In this document: one piece after another, positions 23,823 to 35,545 of the stretch
Layout of the letters: each line of letters begins with the position of its first letter
Position numbering within the stretch: position 1 is the stretch's first letter
Assembly: GCA_020002185.1 (NCBI GenBank)
Contig: CM034531.1
Location: forward strand, 81,611,360-81,675,359
DNA: 64,000 nt
From: Paraescarpia echinospica
Lineage: Eukaryota > Annelida > Polychaeta > Sabellida > Siboglinidae
Reading direction: 5' to 3'
Position numbers and translations under genes: made by a program
The notes under the pieces: model-generated
Told to the model about the DNA's origin: nothing
What the model saw: the letters and a program-made list of their open reading frames with translations, nothing else
Databases searched by the model: none

Positions 23823-25412
23823 ATGGAACGAATAGAGACATTCTACACCGATCTATACGACAGTGGACAGAGTACCATAATTCACACCGACCCGAAAGAA
23901 GTACCAGAGATAACACCATGGGAGGTGGAAGCAGCGCTAAGAGATATGAAGAATGGGAAGACATCAGGCAACGACCATGTAAACTTTGAAACATTAAAAG
24001 CAGGAGAAGATATAATCTCGAAGACACTGGCTAAGCTGTATATACTAAATGCTTATCAGAAAGACGAATGTCCACCGCTTGGAAGAACGTAAAGATGGTA
24101 ATTATCTTCAAGATAGGAAATAAGAAAGACTTAAAGAACTACAGATATGTCTGTTATCAAACATCTACAAATTACGCACAAAGATATTAACGAATAGACT
24201 AGAGAAAACACTCGACGAAAACCAATCACGAGAGCAAGCAGGATTCAGAAGCAGGCACTCAACGACAGACCACATACACGTCGCAAACCAACTGAAAGAG
24301 AAGTGCAGAGAATATAATATCCCGCTCTGCATCGCTTTCGTCGACTACGAGAAGGCGTTCGACTCGGTGCAAAACTCAAACAATACTGACCTCCCTTCAA
24401 GAACAGGGGATAGCAGATGTGTACATCGATCTCCTGAAAGCCATCTACACTAACAGCTCGGTGACAGTCCACCTACACAAAAAGAGCTACAAGATCAACA
24501 TCAAGAGAGGAGTACGACAGGGTGACACCATATTGCCCAAGCTGTTCACGACAACACTCGAAAGCATATTCCGAAGACTGACCTGGGAAGCCAGAGGGTT
24601 GATGATAGACGGAGAATATCTCAGCCACCTTCGCTTCGCCGACGACATAGTCATATGCGCTACGACACCGCAAGAACTACAAACATGCTGCAGGAGCTAG
24701 CTGATGAAAGTGAAAAACAAGGACTAACGATGAACATCTCGAAGACAAAAATGATGCTAGAAAATGACACACCAATATACATAAACACGACGCAGATAGA
24801 GAACGTTGAAAGCTATGTCTATCTGGGACAGCGATACAGTATCAGAGACAAAAACAAGACAAACAGATTCAAAAAAGGATCGCCGCCGGCTGGACAGCTT
24901 TCGCCAAACACCGGGACATCTTCAAGGGTAACTTTGGAACCTGCTTGAAGAGACAAGTCTTCAACTAATGCGTACTTCCAGCGATGACATACGGCGCGGA
25001 AACTTGGGCACTCACCATCCAGGCAAAGAACAAGCTAGCAGCTGCACAAACAAAGATGGAAAGAAGTATGTTAAACATCACATATCGGGAGAGAAAAACA
25101 AACATATGGGTAAGACAGAAGACAAAGGTCATAGACGTGATAGAACAAATCAGAAGACAGAAGTGGACCTGGGTAGGGCACATTAGCAGACTACGAGATA
25201 ACCGATGGACATCGCGTATCACAACCTGGAGACCTTACGAAGGGAAACGATCTAGAGGAAGACCGGCGAGACGGTGGACAAACGAACTAGACGAGTACTG
25301 GAAGGGCACCATCTGGCAGAGCATAGCGCAAGACAAGCATAGTTGGAAACGACATGCTGAGGCCTTTGCCCAACTAAGGGATACTACGGCTGCACAATGA
25401 TGATGATGATGA
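23823..25412 (+). mobile_element. RTE-type LINE, 5' truncated, nested insertion
   Basis: Reverse transcriptase of a non-LTR element, starting inside the linker (ERIETFYTDLYDSG). Visible: WEVEAALRDMKNGKTSGND, IAFVDYEKAFDSV (motif A, about 24330-24368), RGVRQGDTILPKLFTTTLES (motif B) and LRFADDIVICA (motif C, intact). VYLGQR and MTYGAETWALT follow, then the C-terminal block RRQKWTWVGHISRL and RGRPARRW. ORF breaks occur near 24090, 24150, 24390, 24690 and 24945. The 3' end is an ATG/TGA trinucleotide run (about 25397-25412), as usual for RTE elements. The left flank GAGTATTT (about 23804) and the right flank GAGTATTT (from 25411) make a target-site duplication, showing insertion into an older opposite-strand LINE. 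Confidence 0.85.
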
Positions 25413-25640
25413 GTATTTAAAAAAAATCCAATCAGGTCGCCACTCTGACGTCGGCAGTACAATGAATGTAGTCCCAAATGTTGTAATTGTTGTTTGTATG
25501 TGAGCTTTGCTATGCTAGTAGCCAGCTTAGTTGCTATGCGCTGTACTTTTTCCAGGATATCTATGTCCTTTGCCAGATATGGGCTGGGAACGAAATAATA
25601 TTGGGGTAGCTGAGAACCTGAGCTTCAGCACCACTCCGCT
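25413..25640 (-). pseudogene. CR1-like LINE, thumb region (5' half of split copy)
   Basis: On the minus strand: SPYLAKDIDILEKVQRIATK, LTYKQQLQHLGLHSLYCRRQ, then SGDLIGFF. This is the PYL-KDI-LEKVQR-ATK signature of CR1/Jockey-group RT thumbs. It leads straight into the block at 23822 once the RTE insertion is removed. The copy is 5' truncated near 25620-25640. Confidence 0.75.
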
Positions 25641-25945
25641 TTCGGATCATGATATCGGAATCCGGTGGGGGGTCTGTTTTTGGGATGGGGGAGGGTGTTG
25701 TTGAATAGTTCGAATTTTGTTAAGTCCAATTGCACCCCATTGAGGCTGGCCAAAAAAACCACATTCAGGCTCAGACTTACTGGGGACAAAACAATATGTC
25801 TGTTCCCCAGTTAAATTCCAGGAACAGCTACACCCTTCCCCCTGTTCCCGCGCCTATGTCAGCGTTTTGTGTGATTGTAATAATAAATATATGAAACAAA
25901 TTAGTATTGGGTGTCTTGACATTCATTGTATGTCCCTTAATAAAA
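25641..25945. other. Non-coding stretch, possible degraded repeat
   Basis: No gene. A G-rich patch near 25660-25700 resembles one near 36350-36410 (GATATCGGAA followed by a G run), suggesting a dispersed repeat whose ends I cannot place. Confidence 0.35.
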
Positions 25946-26115
25946 CATTATAGTTTTCTATAGTTGTGTACAGTTTTCTATAGTTTTCTGTAGTTTTTTT
26001 TATAGTTTTCTACAGTTATCTGTAATTTTCTGTAGTTTTCTGTAGTTTTCTGTAGTTTTCTGTAGTTTTCTGTAGTTTTCTATAGTTTTCTGTAGTTTTC
26101 GATAGTTTTCTACAA
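25946..26115. repeat. 10-bp tandem repeat TGTAGTTTTC
   Basis: About 15 units of TGTAGTTTTC and variants (TATAGTTTTC, GATAGTTTTC). The inverse of the unit appears once beyond the right end of the following TIR element, near 29848. Confidence 0.9.
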
Positions 26116-27794
26116 ACTGGTTATGATTAATTTCAAATAGAATGCTGTGGTGTATCGCTGTTTAGCCTAATATTGCAATTGAACGCTATGCAGTTTAGCT
26201 TGCCCGTGCTAACGGAAGTGAAAACCCCGTTGGGTTTGTTGTGAAATAAAATGGAACCGATCAACATCGCGTTTTCAATTCTAGCCTAGTCTACCACAAT
26301 ACTCAGTACCACGATACATTTCAAATTCTGTATATACTATTGTATATAATTCTACAAAATATTTTATATAATTATACATAGTATTTGACCTATTCTACCG
26401 AAATGTGCACCAGGTCCCAAAATACATTCCATTGCTTGCAACTTACAGCAGATATAATATAACTGGGCACATTCAGTTTTTCCAGAAAAATCTATAAAAT
26501 ACCTTGAAGGACATAGACACTTTGCTATGTATGTGGTGAATATTTCTGAAGATACAGTACTGAAACTGTTGGAAATTATTAGTTTTCTTATGCCCATGGG
26601 CATTTATTATTTTAGTCATGCATGTCATTAAAATAAAACAACAATGTACCAACGTTATAACAGTATTTTTGACTGAATACATGTCCTGACTATTTGTTTG
26701 ATCCCAAACGAAGCACAAAATCACATAAAACATATTTTTACTCATTGCACAGATTTTATGTCATTTTTAATATCAACCGACACCTAATTTTGAAACAATA
26801 TGTAACCTATTAAAATATATATAAGGAAGTGTTAAAACAGAATGATTTAAAGTCAGGAAACGGAATTAATTAATACCACGAGCATTTTTAAGCTGCTGGC
26901 GTTTTCAAGTTAATAACAGACAAAAACTGTTTGAGTTAGTTTGTGAACTTAAGGGCGTGTCCACCGACACTTGTGGTTCTATAGAGTACTGAAAATGCTA
27001 TATACAGCAAACACTATATTTGGTATATTCCATGGAAGGAGTAATCATTTGTAAATATTTTCAGAGAAAAAAACAAGTAAGTTTGCTCTAGTATTTCGCG
27101 GATATAATTAAAATGACGCTTTTCAAGAATGTCCACCGACACCATGTCCTCCGACACCGACTCGAATGCGTTGCTGGCGCTGCCGTCTGGCGAACTATAC
27201 GGTCTAAGAAACGTCACGCGCTCAAAATGGGTGGCGCGAATGGTTTGTATCCAGTTTGTTCCAAAATATTGACGATAATTCTGTTTTAACGCAACTGTAA
27301 TATGCATTTATTTAGTCACCGGACACGATTATTCCTTTTTAAACTTGTATTGACTTTCTTTATGGTGTTGTAGATGTACATTTCAATGAACCTATTCATA
27401 TGATGTGTCTAAGCGAATGTGTGCGTGTACTGCATTAAAAAGTGCCTGGATCTTCTTAGCTGTGGTGTCGGTGGACACTTTATTTATGTACCATGATGCT
27501 AAAAGTCACACTAAATAAATACAAATGATTATCAAGTCCTATTTGTTTCAGCGTGAAGTACTGACACGCATGTACTAGCTGGTATTTTGCTTTATTGAAT
27601 GTAGAAGCTTGACATAATTATTTGCAAATTTAGATGTAATTCTTTGGCAAGAACATCACTTGAAGTTCTTTGTAATAATTTGAATAATAAAAAATATGCC
27701 GTTAGTTTCATACCAGTAACCTGTATTAGTAACATGAATTGACACTAACATACGCCGGTCTTCACGACATAAGAAACAAACAGGCCAAACATAT

Positions 27795-28061
27795 GTGATG
27801 ACAGCACCACCATTGCCCCGCTTGGCTGGAGAAGTGTCCTTCAAGCATGAAGTGTTGGGAGTGCGAGAGCAACATTCACCAAAAGAAAATAGCAACGTTC
27901 CACAAGATGAGCATTCACAGATGTCAGCAACCAGCAAGTTAACAGTGAAGTTCCCATTCCAACTACCACACATTGTTATGAAAAGAAAATCGCTGGCTGC
28001 TAGGAAATTGAGGATGGTCACCAATGCAATCAGAGATTTCAGCAAAAAGTATGGCGTCTAG
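27795..28061 (+). CDS. Unrecognised basic ORF inside TIR element
   Basis: An 88-codon frame with ATG at 27795 (a second ATG at 27798). Its C-terminal half is basic (MKRKSLAARKLRMVTNAIRD), which could bind nucleic acid. It overlaps, in a different frame, the start of the next ORF at 28024. A single shift near 28040 would fuse the two, so both may be pieces of one element protein. I do not recognise the N-terminal half, and chance openness cannot be excluded. Confidence 0.3.
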   Translation: MMTAPPLPRLAGEVSFKHEVLGVREQHSPKENSNVPQDEHSQMSATSKLTVKFPFQLPHIVMKRKSLAARKLRMVTNAIRDFSKKYGV

Positions 28062-28710
28062 AAAGAAGCTTCAGCGTTCAAAGACACATAACTGGTTTGC
28101 AAAGAAACGGGGTTCCCGTTTTCCACAAGTTGCCAGCCCTGACTGTCGGAAACAGGGAATGGTGACACCAGCCTGTTCGTCATCAGCTACATGTAGGCCA
28201 GGACTTGAAAGTACGGGGCCCTCTACAAAAGAGACTGATTTCGAACCATCAGCGCCTATCAGAATGGCAGAGTAAACCATGCGATCGGATGGTATAAGCC
28301 AATCTAAACACAAGAAAGTAAAGAGATCCCAACATCATTTGAGTCTCTGTTGTGTGAAGTCAACGACATCTCGCCAAAAAAAACGACAGAAGCTTCTTCA
28401 AGGATTTTCTTCGACATCGACCCACAAGAAGGACACGGTATCCGAAGATAAAGTTCCCACTGACGACGTCCACGAAGACGTTGTTAAATACCCACCTCAT
28501 GTTCAGTTTGATGTAGGTCAATTCATTGCTGCTGTGTACAATAACGACTGGTACATCAGCAAAACCATCGGCACAACAAAAGAAGACTGCGTCCAAGTTT
28601 CCTTCACGGATAAATATGGTCAAAAGATCGTCTCGCACAAATGGGGGAAACGTCTTTTTCCTGTAGAGTACGACGACATCCTAACAAACGTATGCGAACC
28701 AACAAATTAA
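28024..28710 (+). pseudogene. Element protein with C-terminal Tudor-like WYI(G/S) domain, one in-frame stop
   Basis: One frame of 229 codons is broken only by a TAA at 28273. The first part is very basic (MASRKKLQRSKTHNWFAKKR), followed by a Ser/Lys-rich linker (KHKKVKRSQHH, SRQKKRQKLLQG). The last 70 residues contain FDVGQFIAAVYNNDWYISKT, then VQVSFTDKYG and YDDILTNVCEP. The pattern VGxYVAxxYxxxWYIGxV with a strand-forming F and a final DIL is found at the C-termini of uncharacterised invertebrate proteins linked to mobile elements; that is recognition from memory, not a search. In the usual motif Gly stands where Ser is here. The role is unknown. The position between the inverted repeats supports its being the element's own gene, now inactive or expressed through the downstream ATG at 28279. 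Confidence 0.45.
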
Positions 28711-30199
28711 CGACGGGGGTATGCCTGACTATCAGAAGAAGATGAGAGGAAGATAGATGTCGCGTCCCAGAATTATATTCTATCACCATGATCACAGCAA
28801 CAAGTATCTGCGCGTGACACATTCATCGAGCTGTTCGTGACCAATACAAAACTATTCCATGCCCACACTGAACGTGTCACTCTCCAGTATGACGCCATAA
28901 GAACACTGAATGAACCACCCACTGTCCACCAACACCAATAATGGTGTCCACCGACACTCCCTCTCTTCTAGTTTAAATTTATTTTTGGTATAACGTTAGC
29001 ATCTGATTTTCTTTTATTTCGTATCGCTGCAATTTAGGAAAGCCTAAGTTAACAACAAAAGTATTTTAAAGCCAGATGTGCTTGTGTTTATGAAATATCT
29101 CCCAGCGCTAATATCAACTAGCGGTTAATAAGAACACATCAAGACTAAATTAATCTTCTAATATTAAGCACATGGAGTATACATCTATTTGTATTCAAAT
29201 TTGACATGGTTCCACGGTGAATATGTTTATTGGAAAGAAAAGTTACATCAAAACCTGCATGCACCGATTGTTTATGATACCATGACACCAAGGGAGGGGT
29301 TTCTGTATACCTATCTTACCAATAGTGCAGGTTGCCAGGTGGTGTCAAAAGATTTCAACTGACAATCTTTTTTAATCAGTTCTGAAAAAAATCTCGATTG
29401 GCATGAAATTATTTTTTGGTTTTGTGTTTCACAGACTTTGTCATTAATATATGAGACATTGTTGGAAAGAAAGATAGTGTTAAAATAATTTGTTTGTGGG
29501 TCATATCAATAGATTATTATGTATTTAAAATAATATCAACATGTATCGACTTGGTAGCACTATATAACACTAGTTGGTATGTCTATTCTGCAGAGAGCCA
29601 CGCTGGCGTCGGTGGACACACCTACACAAAGAGCATATTGTTGCCATAGCCATGGTAATTTAGATAGTAGATATATTTGTGAAATGTTCTAGGACATTAC
29701 AGGCACGCACATGTACAACCATAAAAAAAACGAAAGTGCGGAGTTTTCTGAAAGTTTATTTTTTTGCTATAAAAACTGACGTGGTGCACATTTCGGTAGA
29801 ATAGACCATTTATGGGAATAGCAGTTTTCTCTAGAATTCTGTTGAAAACTACAGATTATTCTGTAGAATTTATGGCATATTTAATTTGTTTTAAAAACTG
29901 ATTTGGTTTTGTGTTGCGGTCAAGGAAAGAAACGTTATATTAAACAAATCGGGCCAGCAGTCGTATTCATGCTAGATGCAAAATGTAGGAATGTTGTCAA
30001 AGAATGTTGGGAGTTGTTTAATAACAATTTGACCAACAGTAACAATACTGAACATAATTTTACGAAATAAAGCCAGTTGCCAATGCTCTCGATGACTCCC
30101 GGTCCCCCAATTATCACTCAACGTGCAGTTACGTGCGCAACGTAGACAGTAATATGCCAGGTTAATAAGTGCGTATGCTGGCGCGGCGCGGTGCAAGAT
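28711..30199. other. Non-coding right part of TIR element and its flank
   Basis: AT-rich. It holds the right-hand motif copies and the 29782-29804 inverted repeat. No gene is supported in the flank from 29805 to 30199. Confidence 0.45.
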
Positions 30200-30780
30200 G
30201 CATTTGGGGGACTTCCGGTGGTGAATTGATTTGAATTTGGTGCAGCAAACTTGCGAAAATATAAGGATATTTGATCAAGATAAGTGATATTATTGAGCGT
30301 ATAGGATACATAACGTAATTATAGATATATATTAAGCAATATTTTTTGTTAAAAGTTAGCTAGAGGGAGTAATCTAGGGTAGATTAAAAGTAGGCGATTT
30401 GCGAGCGATAATTGGGGACGTTAAGGTAATCTGAACGTTGTTTACAAAGTAGGTCACTGGCGAAGTTAGCGTACCGTGAACGACAATAGAATAGCGTTAT
30501 TTGAGATAATCGGTGTAGTTAGATGAGTAATTAAAACCTTAAATAACAATCTTTTAAAGTGTATAATAGTACACAGGAAACAGTCTTTGTAAAGACTACC
30601 TTGTATCTAAGCCTAACTTGAATACATTGTCATCGACATCGTAACTAGGTAAGGCACGGTGTGTCACTGTGTGTTAACAAATATAACTAACTATAACCTA
30701 AACAATCTGGTGTAAATTGTACACAGAAAAGTCTTTTCAAAGACTACACAAAACTACTTTGAACATAAATAAATTCTGAT

Positions 30781-31692
30781 ATGGCACCTTGCAAGCGGCA
30801 ACTCAGGGCAAAACGACACCTAGTTTGCAACGACTGCCAGAGCTGGGTGGATTTTGCGTTGTCTGGCTGTCCAAAATCATGGGCAGAGACCAAAGATGAC
30901 GGATTCACCTTTCGGTGTATGGGGTGTTTGAGGGTGGAATGTCTGATGAAGGAGGTGTGTAAGTTGACGGATATAGTGAAGGAGATGGAGGCGAGACTCA
31001 ACATAGAAATAGATGGAGCAGAGAGGGATGACGCGGAGAGAGTTGAGAATTCTACAACACAGAAGGAGCAGAGTTGTGACACGGAGACTGAAGAAAGGAG
31101 ACTGAGAGGAAGGAAGGTGACTGGTGTGAAGGAACAAGACATTGAGAAAACAGAGGGACGGAGGAAAAGTGTTCGGCAGAGGAAGAGAAAACGGGCCAGT
31201 GGGGATAGATCAGCAGGTAGTCAGACTGTAGAGAACGAGGAGAGACACGACAGCGATACAGGTGGTGAAGAGGTAGATACCACAGAGGCAGTTGGTAAGA
31301 CTGTGAGACAGAAGACTGATGGAAGAAGACAGAGTGTTCAGCAAAAGACAGAAAACATGACAGGCGTGAAGGTGACAGGGGAGAAAGTGACCGTAGTGAA
31401 GGAGGTAGCCGGGGAAAAGGGACGGGAGAGGAGAGAAGAAAATGTGATGGGAGTAAAGAAGAAGGGACGAAAGGAAGTGAGAGTAAATGTGCTAGAAGAG
31501 AAGATGACAGGAGGAAAGGGGACAAGAGAAAACGCGACAGGAAAGAAGGGAATGGAAGAGAATGTGACAGGAGAGAAGACGACAAGAGGAAAAGACAACA
31601 ACCAGACATATGCAAACCGGAGGAGCTACTCCGAGGCAGTGATTGAGGGGCAAAGAGAAAAGAGAGAGTGTTTATGGGCGATTCAATTCTGA
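30781..31692 (+). CDS. CR1 ORF1, N-terminal part: PHD-like finger and charged linker
   Basis: The ATG at 30781 is the first in frame. Residues 16-49 form a PHD-like zinc finger: CNDCQSWVDFALSGC with Cys 16, 19 and 30, and FRCMGC with Cys 46 and 49. From about residue 60 a coiled-coil-like stretch (LTDIVKEMEARL) leads into a very long Lys/Glu/Arg/Gly-rich linker with degenerate VTGEK/VKG repeats (about 190-280). CR1-group ORF1 proteins carry such fingers before an esterase and are thought to bind nucleic acid in the retrotransposition complex. The frame ends at 31690, where a one-base shift separates it from the SGNH domain, so the protein is no longer whole. The unusual composition is caused by the linker, not by transfer from another organism. 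Confidence 0.85.
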   Translation: MAPCKRQLRAKRHLVCNDCQSWVDFALSGCPKSWAETKDDGFTFRCMGCLRVECLMKEVCKLTDIVKEMEARLNIEIDGAERDDAERVENSTTQKEQSCDTETEERRLRGRKVTGVKEQDIEKTEGRRKSVRQRKRKRASGDRSAGSQTVENEERHDSDTGGEEVDTTEAVGKTVRQKTDGRRQSVQQKTENMTGVKVTGEKVTVVKEVAGEKGRERREENVMGVKKKGRKEVRVNVLEEKMTGGKGTRENATGKKGMEENVTGEKTTRGKDNNQTYANRRSYSEAVIEGQREKRECLWAIQF

Positions 31693-32183
31693 GAAAAACA
31701 GACAAGACTATATGCGAGGGGAAGGACGTTGTTGTATGTCTACCGGGGGCTAGGATAGAGCATGTGACCGAAAGGGTAGAGAAGGTATTGGGGCATGGCA
31801 AGGGAGGGTCTATACTAGTACACGTTGGGACAAACAATGCAGACAAGAAGGGAACAACTGGTATAGTTCAGAAGTACAGACATCTAGTGAGGAAGCTAAA
31901 GAAGACAAGAGTGGAACAGGTTATTCTCTCAGGAATTTTGCCAGTAATGGGAGGAAGGGGGGCAACATACAGAAACTGTAAGAGGATGGCGATCAACGCA
32001 CTAGTTGAGCAGATGTGTGAGGAAGAGGGCGTGGGATTCATAGATTTATGGGGGTACTTTGTTGGGAGAGAAGATATATACATGAGAGATGGCCTCCATC
32101 TAAGTGGAAAGGGGGCAGCAGTATTCTCAGAGAATCTGCTGCGATCTGTTGACAGTGGGACAGGTTGCATCTATTTAAACTAA
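31662..32183 (+). CDS. CR1 ORF1, C-terminal part: SGNH/GDSL esterase domain
   Basis: In the frame next to the preceding part, the sequence RVFMGDSILRKTDK gives block I with the nucleophile Ser. VCLPGARIEHVT, ILVHVGTNNADK (block III; usually G-ND) and ISGILPV-type strand ILSGILPVMGG follow. RDGLHLSGKGAAVF is block V with catalytic Asp and His. The SGNH fold is an established ORF1 component of CR1-like LINEs; its cellular substrate is not known. All catalytic positions except the Asn-Asn variant of block III look intact. A natural ATG is FMGDS (31671), but it would start inside block I, so a shift is more likely than an independent gene. The stop at 32183 overlaps the open ORF2 frame. Confidence 0.85.
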   Translation, partial: ERVFMGDSILRKTDKTICEGKDVVVCLPGARIEHVTERVEKVLGHGKGGSILVHVGTNNADKKGTTGIVQKYRHLVRKLKKTRVEQVILSGILPVMGGRGATYRNCKRMAINALVEQMCEEEGVGFIDLWGYFVGREDIYMRDGLHLSGKGAAVFSENLLRSVDSGTGCIYLN

Positions 32184-32306
32184 ATTCGCAGGGGGGACTC
32201 GCAGAGAAGCCTGAAACTGGAGGCATAGATAAAGGCAGCAAAAATAATTCAGCAAAGAACAGTCTGGAAAACTGTTCTGAAGCTGGGTATAAATGTGTTT
32301 GTTTAA
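32171..32306 (+). CDS. CR1 ORF2, N-terminal stub before insertion
   Basis: The frame is open from before ORF1's stop through GSKNNSAKNSLENC and SEAGYKCVC to the GTTTAAA junction. It continues in the same frame at 38764 (LNARSIVNK). It overlaps ORF1 by a few codons in another frame, an arrangement consistent with re-initiation in such LINEs. Confidence 0.7.
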
Positions 32307-35300
32307 AGGTGCATAATCAGTTCGTTTGACCATCGCCAATCCTGTTCTTTTATGTCCAGATGTGTAATGTGTGAATAGTTTAACTAGTGCTCACAGTCGG
32401 TTTAATTAAAAAAATGCGTACTTGTTTTTTTAATCCTAAAAAAAGATTTGTCGTTACACCGGGTATAGCTGGCGAAAGCCAATTGCGCTGTCGACCTACT
32501 GCGCTATTTCGGTCACGTGCTTTACGCGAGATCGGCATTCCACGCATGCGAAAACAATAACAACACACACGTGCTTTGGCGTATCAAGATGAAGATTCCA
32601 AAAAGGTTGTGCGAAGGTACGTATTACACTATCGCAGTTAGCAACAAGAACGCGTAGCCGTGTATTAATTCAACGAGAATTGCAACTTGCGAAAGTCTAC
32701 ACTCGACTCGAGTCTGACTCTCAGACTCAGACAGTCACCATTGGCATATGATATCAGCCAGAGATTCGGTCAGAGACTGAGAGAGTGACAACGTCAATGA
32801 GCATAATATTTGATATGTATTGTATTTGGTAACGCAGGATCTTGTTACTAAGCTATGTTATTCCGACAATACATATAGAGAGTAGATGGCGTGAGGTGCG
32901 TAATGACAAGAGACATTGCTTTGGCAGCAGGCCCCTGTTGATCGTGCAAGTAACTTAGTCAGGGAGCATCCGTAATTTCGTGCAACAGAACGTCAAACAG
33001 GGGAGTATTATATTGATGATCGTAATTATTAAAACATTGTTTTGTGACTCATGTTGATATTATTACTGCAGAATATTGTTGATTTTCATTGTATTTTATG
33101 CACAATAATTAAGATTTTTATATGACAACCATGATGGTGATTTTCTTCAATATATAAATGTAAACACATAAAATACCAATACAGGTAGTGTACACCATAT
33201 ATATATATAAGGATTACACAAGAAAATGCATGCACTTATTTTCATTGTGGTCCTTGATGCATTAATTGGTATCCTGTGATATCTTTCAACTGACATAAGC
33301 CAACTATTATTCTGTATTTACCAATATATGAATATATTCTCACCACAGCAATATATAAATACATAATACGTCACTTGAATTATTATATTACTAGATGCCA
33401 CACTGCAACCCATGAATGAGACTGAGAGGAGGCAGAGGAGGGGCTAGAGGCGGTCACCCAGGCTAGGCAGACATAGGGAGGATACATAGTCTGCGGGAGG
33501 GCCACATTTGATCAATCCAGGTAATTTCAAATTTATAACAATCAATCACGTATAAAAATTTAATGTGCACATTTAAATATACATTTATTTTCATACACAT
33601 GAAAAACTAGGTTGACTTCTGCACTTGTATATTATACACAGTGTATCAACACAGACATATTAATACACCTTTAAAAAGTATTTAGCATATATGGCGATGA
33701 CTCTGAAATAAATTTATAAAATAAATTATTCATTCTTGAAGAAGGTACACGTACATAGTATGAACCTATGAATACTTGACGAGGAAAATACACTGTTAGC
33801 TTCACAATAACACCTCATTTTGTTATTTCCAGCATTCACCTTGACCATTAAATCTCAGGCTTAAAATGTCAAACATAAATATGTGTAGTAGTTACACATG
33901 ACAGACACTGACATGAATTTGTATACTGAAAACAAAACAAGTTTTACTGATTAGCAGAATTCAAATCAGTCTGTAATATTGACTACTACCACCTAGTAAA
34001 GAAAAATAGTAAAACAAATTCACCATTTAAAAAAATAGCATATTCCACTAATGTCTGCATGCTGTATTGACCCACCCCCTTCCTCCACCCGGAACAACCC
34101 CAGTAAACACCGACTGTTCCTAAGATATCAACATGTATAGATGCAGCTGTAGTAGAACATTTCTTGCTGCCTCTTTTCTTGTGAAATGCTGCAGATCATA
34201 CATGAAACATTATTTTATATTTACTGATTATGACGATGAACAACTCCATAATTATTTACTCCCAACACTACTATGATGCCTGTTTTTGTTTACTGAATAT
34301 ATGCTTTTCTTTACAGGAGATTGAACTAGTGTGCTTAGTACTACTAGCTCTCCAAGTTAATATGGCATACTGGACAGTTGTATATCCAGGATCTCGGACA
34401 AGATTCTACAGCCATGCAATATGCTGCATATTAACAGTTTGTCATGTGAATGTCCACCGAGTGATCCCAATTGTGTCGTGAGTTGCATCCATGACAGATT
34501 CCCCAGTGCCGATGGGGTGTACACTGGCTTCCAGATTAGTCAGTTAGCTTGACTGACTGAAAACCAATGTAGAATGCAGGTTGCTTGACATAAGAATGTG
34601 GTGACACCTGACTAGCTCTGCAGTTGGTGATGGAACGGTGGGTGCCAGGGTCTGGCAGATATGGCATGAGTCTTCGGACAACAACTTTCAATGCTGTGAG
34701 AGAGGTTCAGTGTCAAGCATTCTTCGGTGAACTACATCAGTTTAGATATCGATGACATCACTGTATGTTTTCGCTGTCTTTGATGGTACTGCATACCAGC
34801 TTCCTGATTTTTTGCTGTACATCTGCATCTACCTATACCGGAGAAAAAGTTACAATTAGCACGGCTCTGACATGTATGATATTTTTATACGTGACAACAC
34901 ATTTATCAAAAATCAATAATACAAGGTATTTGTATTCAATTCAACTATAACATTTAGCAGTGTCCATAAAAAATACATTAATTATCCAGCATTGTTGCAG
35001 TGGTAGGGTTTCATTGTCTTTGTGTTGCTGATAGTCACTGGCAGTCAGAGTTCTTGCAACATACACCAGGTACTTGTTATGTACAACACAAGTTTGTGAT
35101 GAAGTAATGGTTTTGAAAGCCTTTTCACAGTTTTCAACAACAATCTGTTGATACACTAACAGCAGCATTTTACTTGTTTAAATTATTTATGTATCATGAG
35201 GACTTATATATTTGTCATGCCACATATCATGTTTTATAAATTATTCTTTTTTACACTGTTTTATATTTTCACAAATAATTTACATTTTCATTTCTCATGG

Positions 35301-35330
35301 TAATTAAACAACACTTGTGTAAGGTTAGTT

Positions 35331-35545
35331 CTGATATGGTGTAGTATCCAGTCCTCAGGATTGCTCAAAGCACTTTACACTTTACTCCCTGGCAGACCTG
35401 TTAAATCGAAAACACCACCTTGACTTATGTGGGAAGCATTCAGCCACACTGAAATTAATATGCAAAGACTATCCACCACTGTCTGTAGCAGGTACTCTTC
35501 ATACAGGTCAGTAAACTGGAGCAATGTAGCATGTAGTGATTGAAT
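35331..35545 (-). mobile_element. tRNA-SINE remnant, 3' part
   Basis: The inverse of the SINE body and tail: GTAGTATCCAGTCCTCAGGA, AAAGCACTTTACACTTTACT, CCCTGGCAGACCTG and CCACCACTGTCTGTAGC match 57058-57260 closely. The tRNA head is missing, as expected for a 5' truncated insertion. Confidence 0.8.

Larger units (their letters stand above)
26390..29804. mobile_element. Putative 3.4 kb DNA transposon with 23-bp perfect inverted repeat
   Basis: CTATTCTACCGAAATGTGCA(CCA) at 26390-26412 is matched by its exact inverse at 29782-29804. Inside, GTGTCGGTGGACAC and near copies occur in both orientations near both ends (about 26957, 27131, 27464, 28923, 28943 and 29605), like subterminal repeats bound by a transposase. 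Between them lies coding-like sequence (27795-28710) ending in a domain known from invertebrate element proteins. No catalytic domain was recognised and no clear target duplication flanks the repeats. Inverted AATTCTACA words lie further out on both sides, so true ends may be slightly outside. Superfamily unknown. Confidence 0.55.

Noticed and set aside
27656..28045. Minus-strand Cys-containing ORF with signal-like start (MLKSLIALVTILNFLAAS)
   Set aside because: It overlaps the plus-strand element ORF; there is no splice, promoter or family support, and the Cys spacing fits no known fold I can name.
31052..31846. 264-codon minus-strand frame, Ser/Phe/Pro-rich
   Set aside because: It is the complement of the Lys/Glu-rich CR1 ORF1 linker and has no features of its own.
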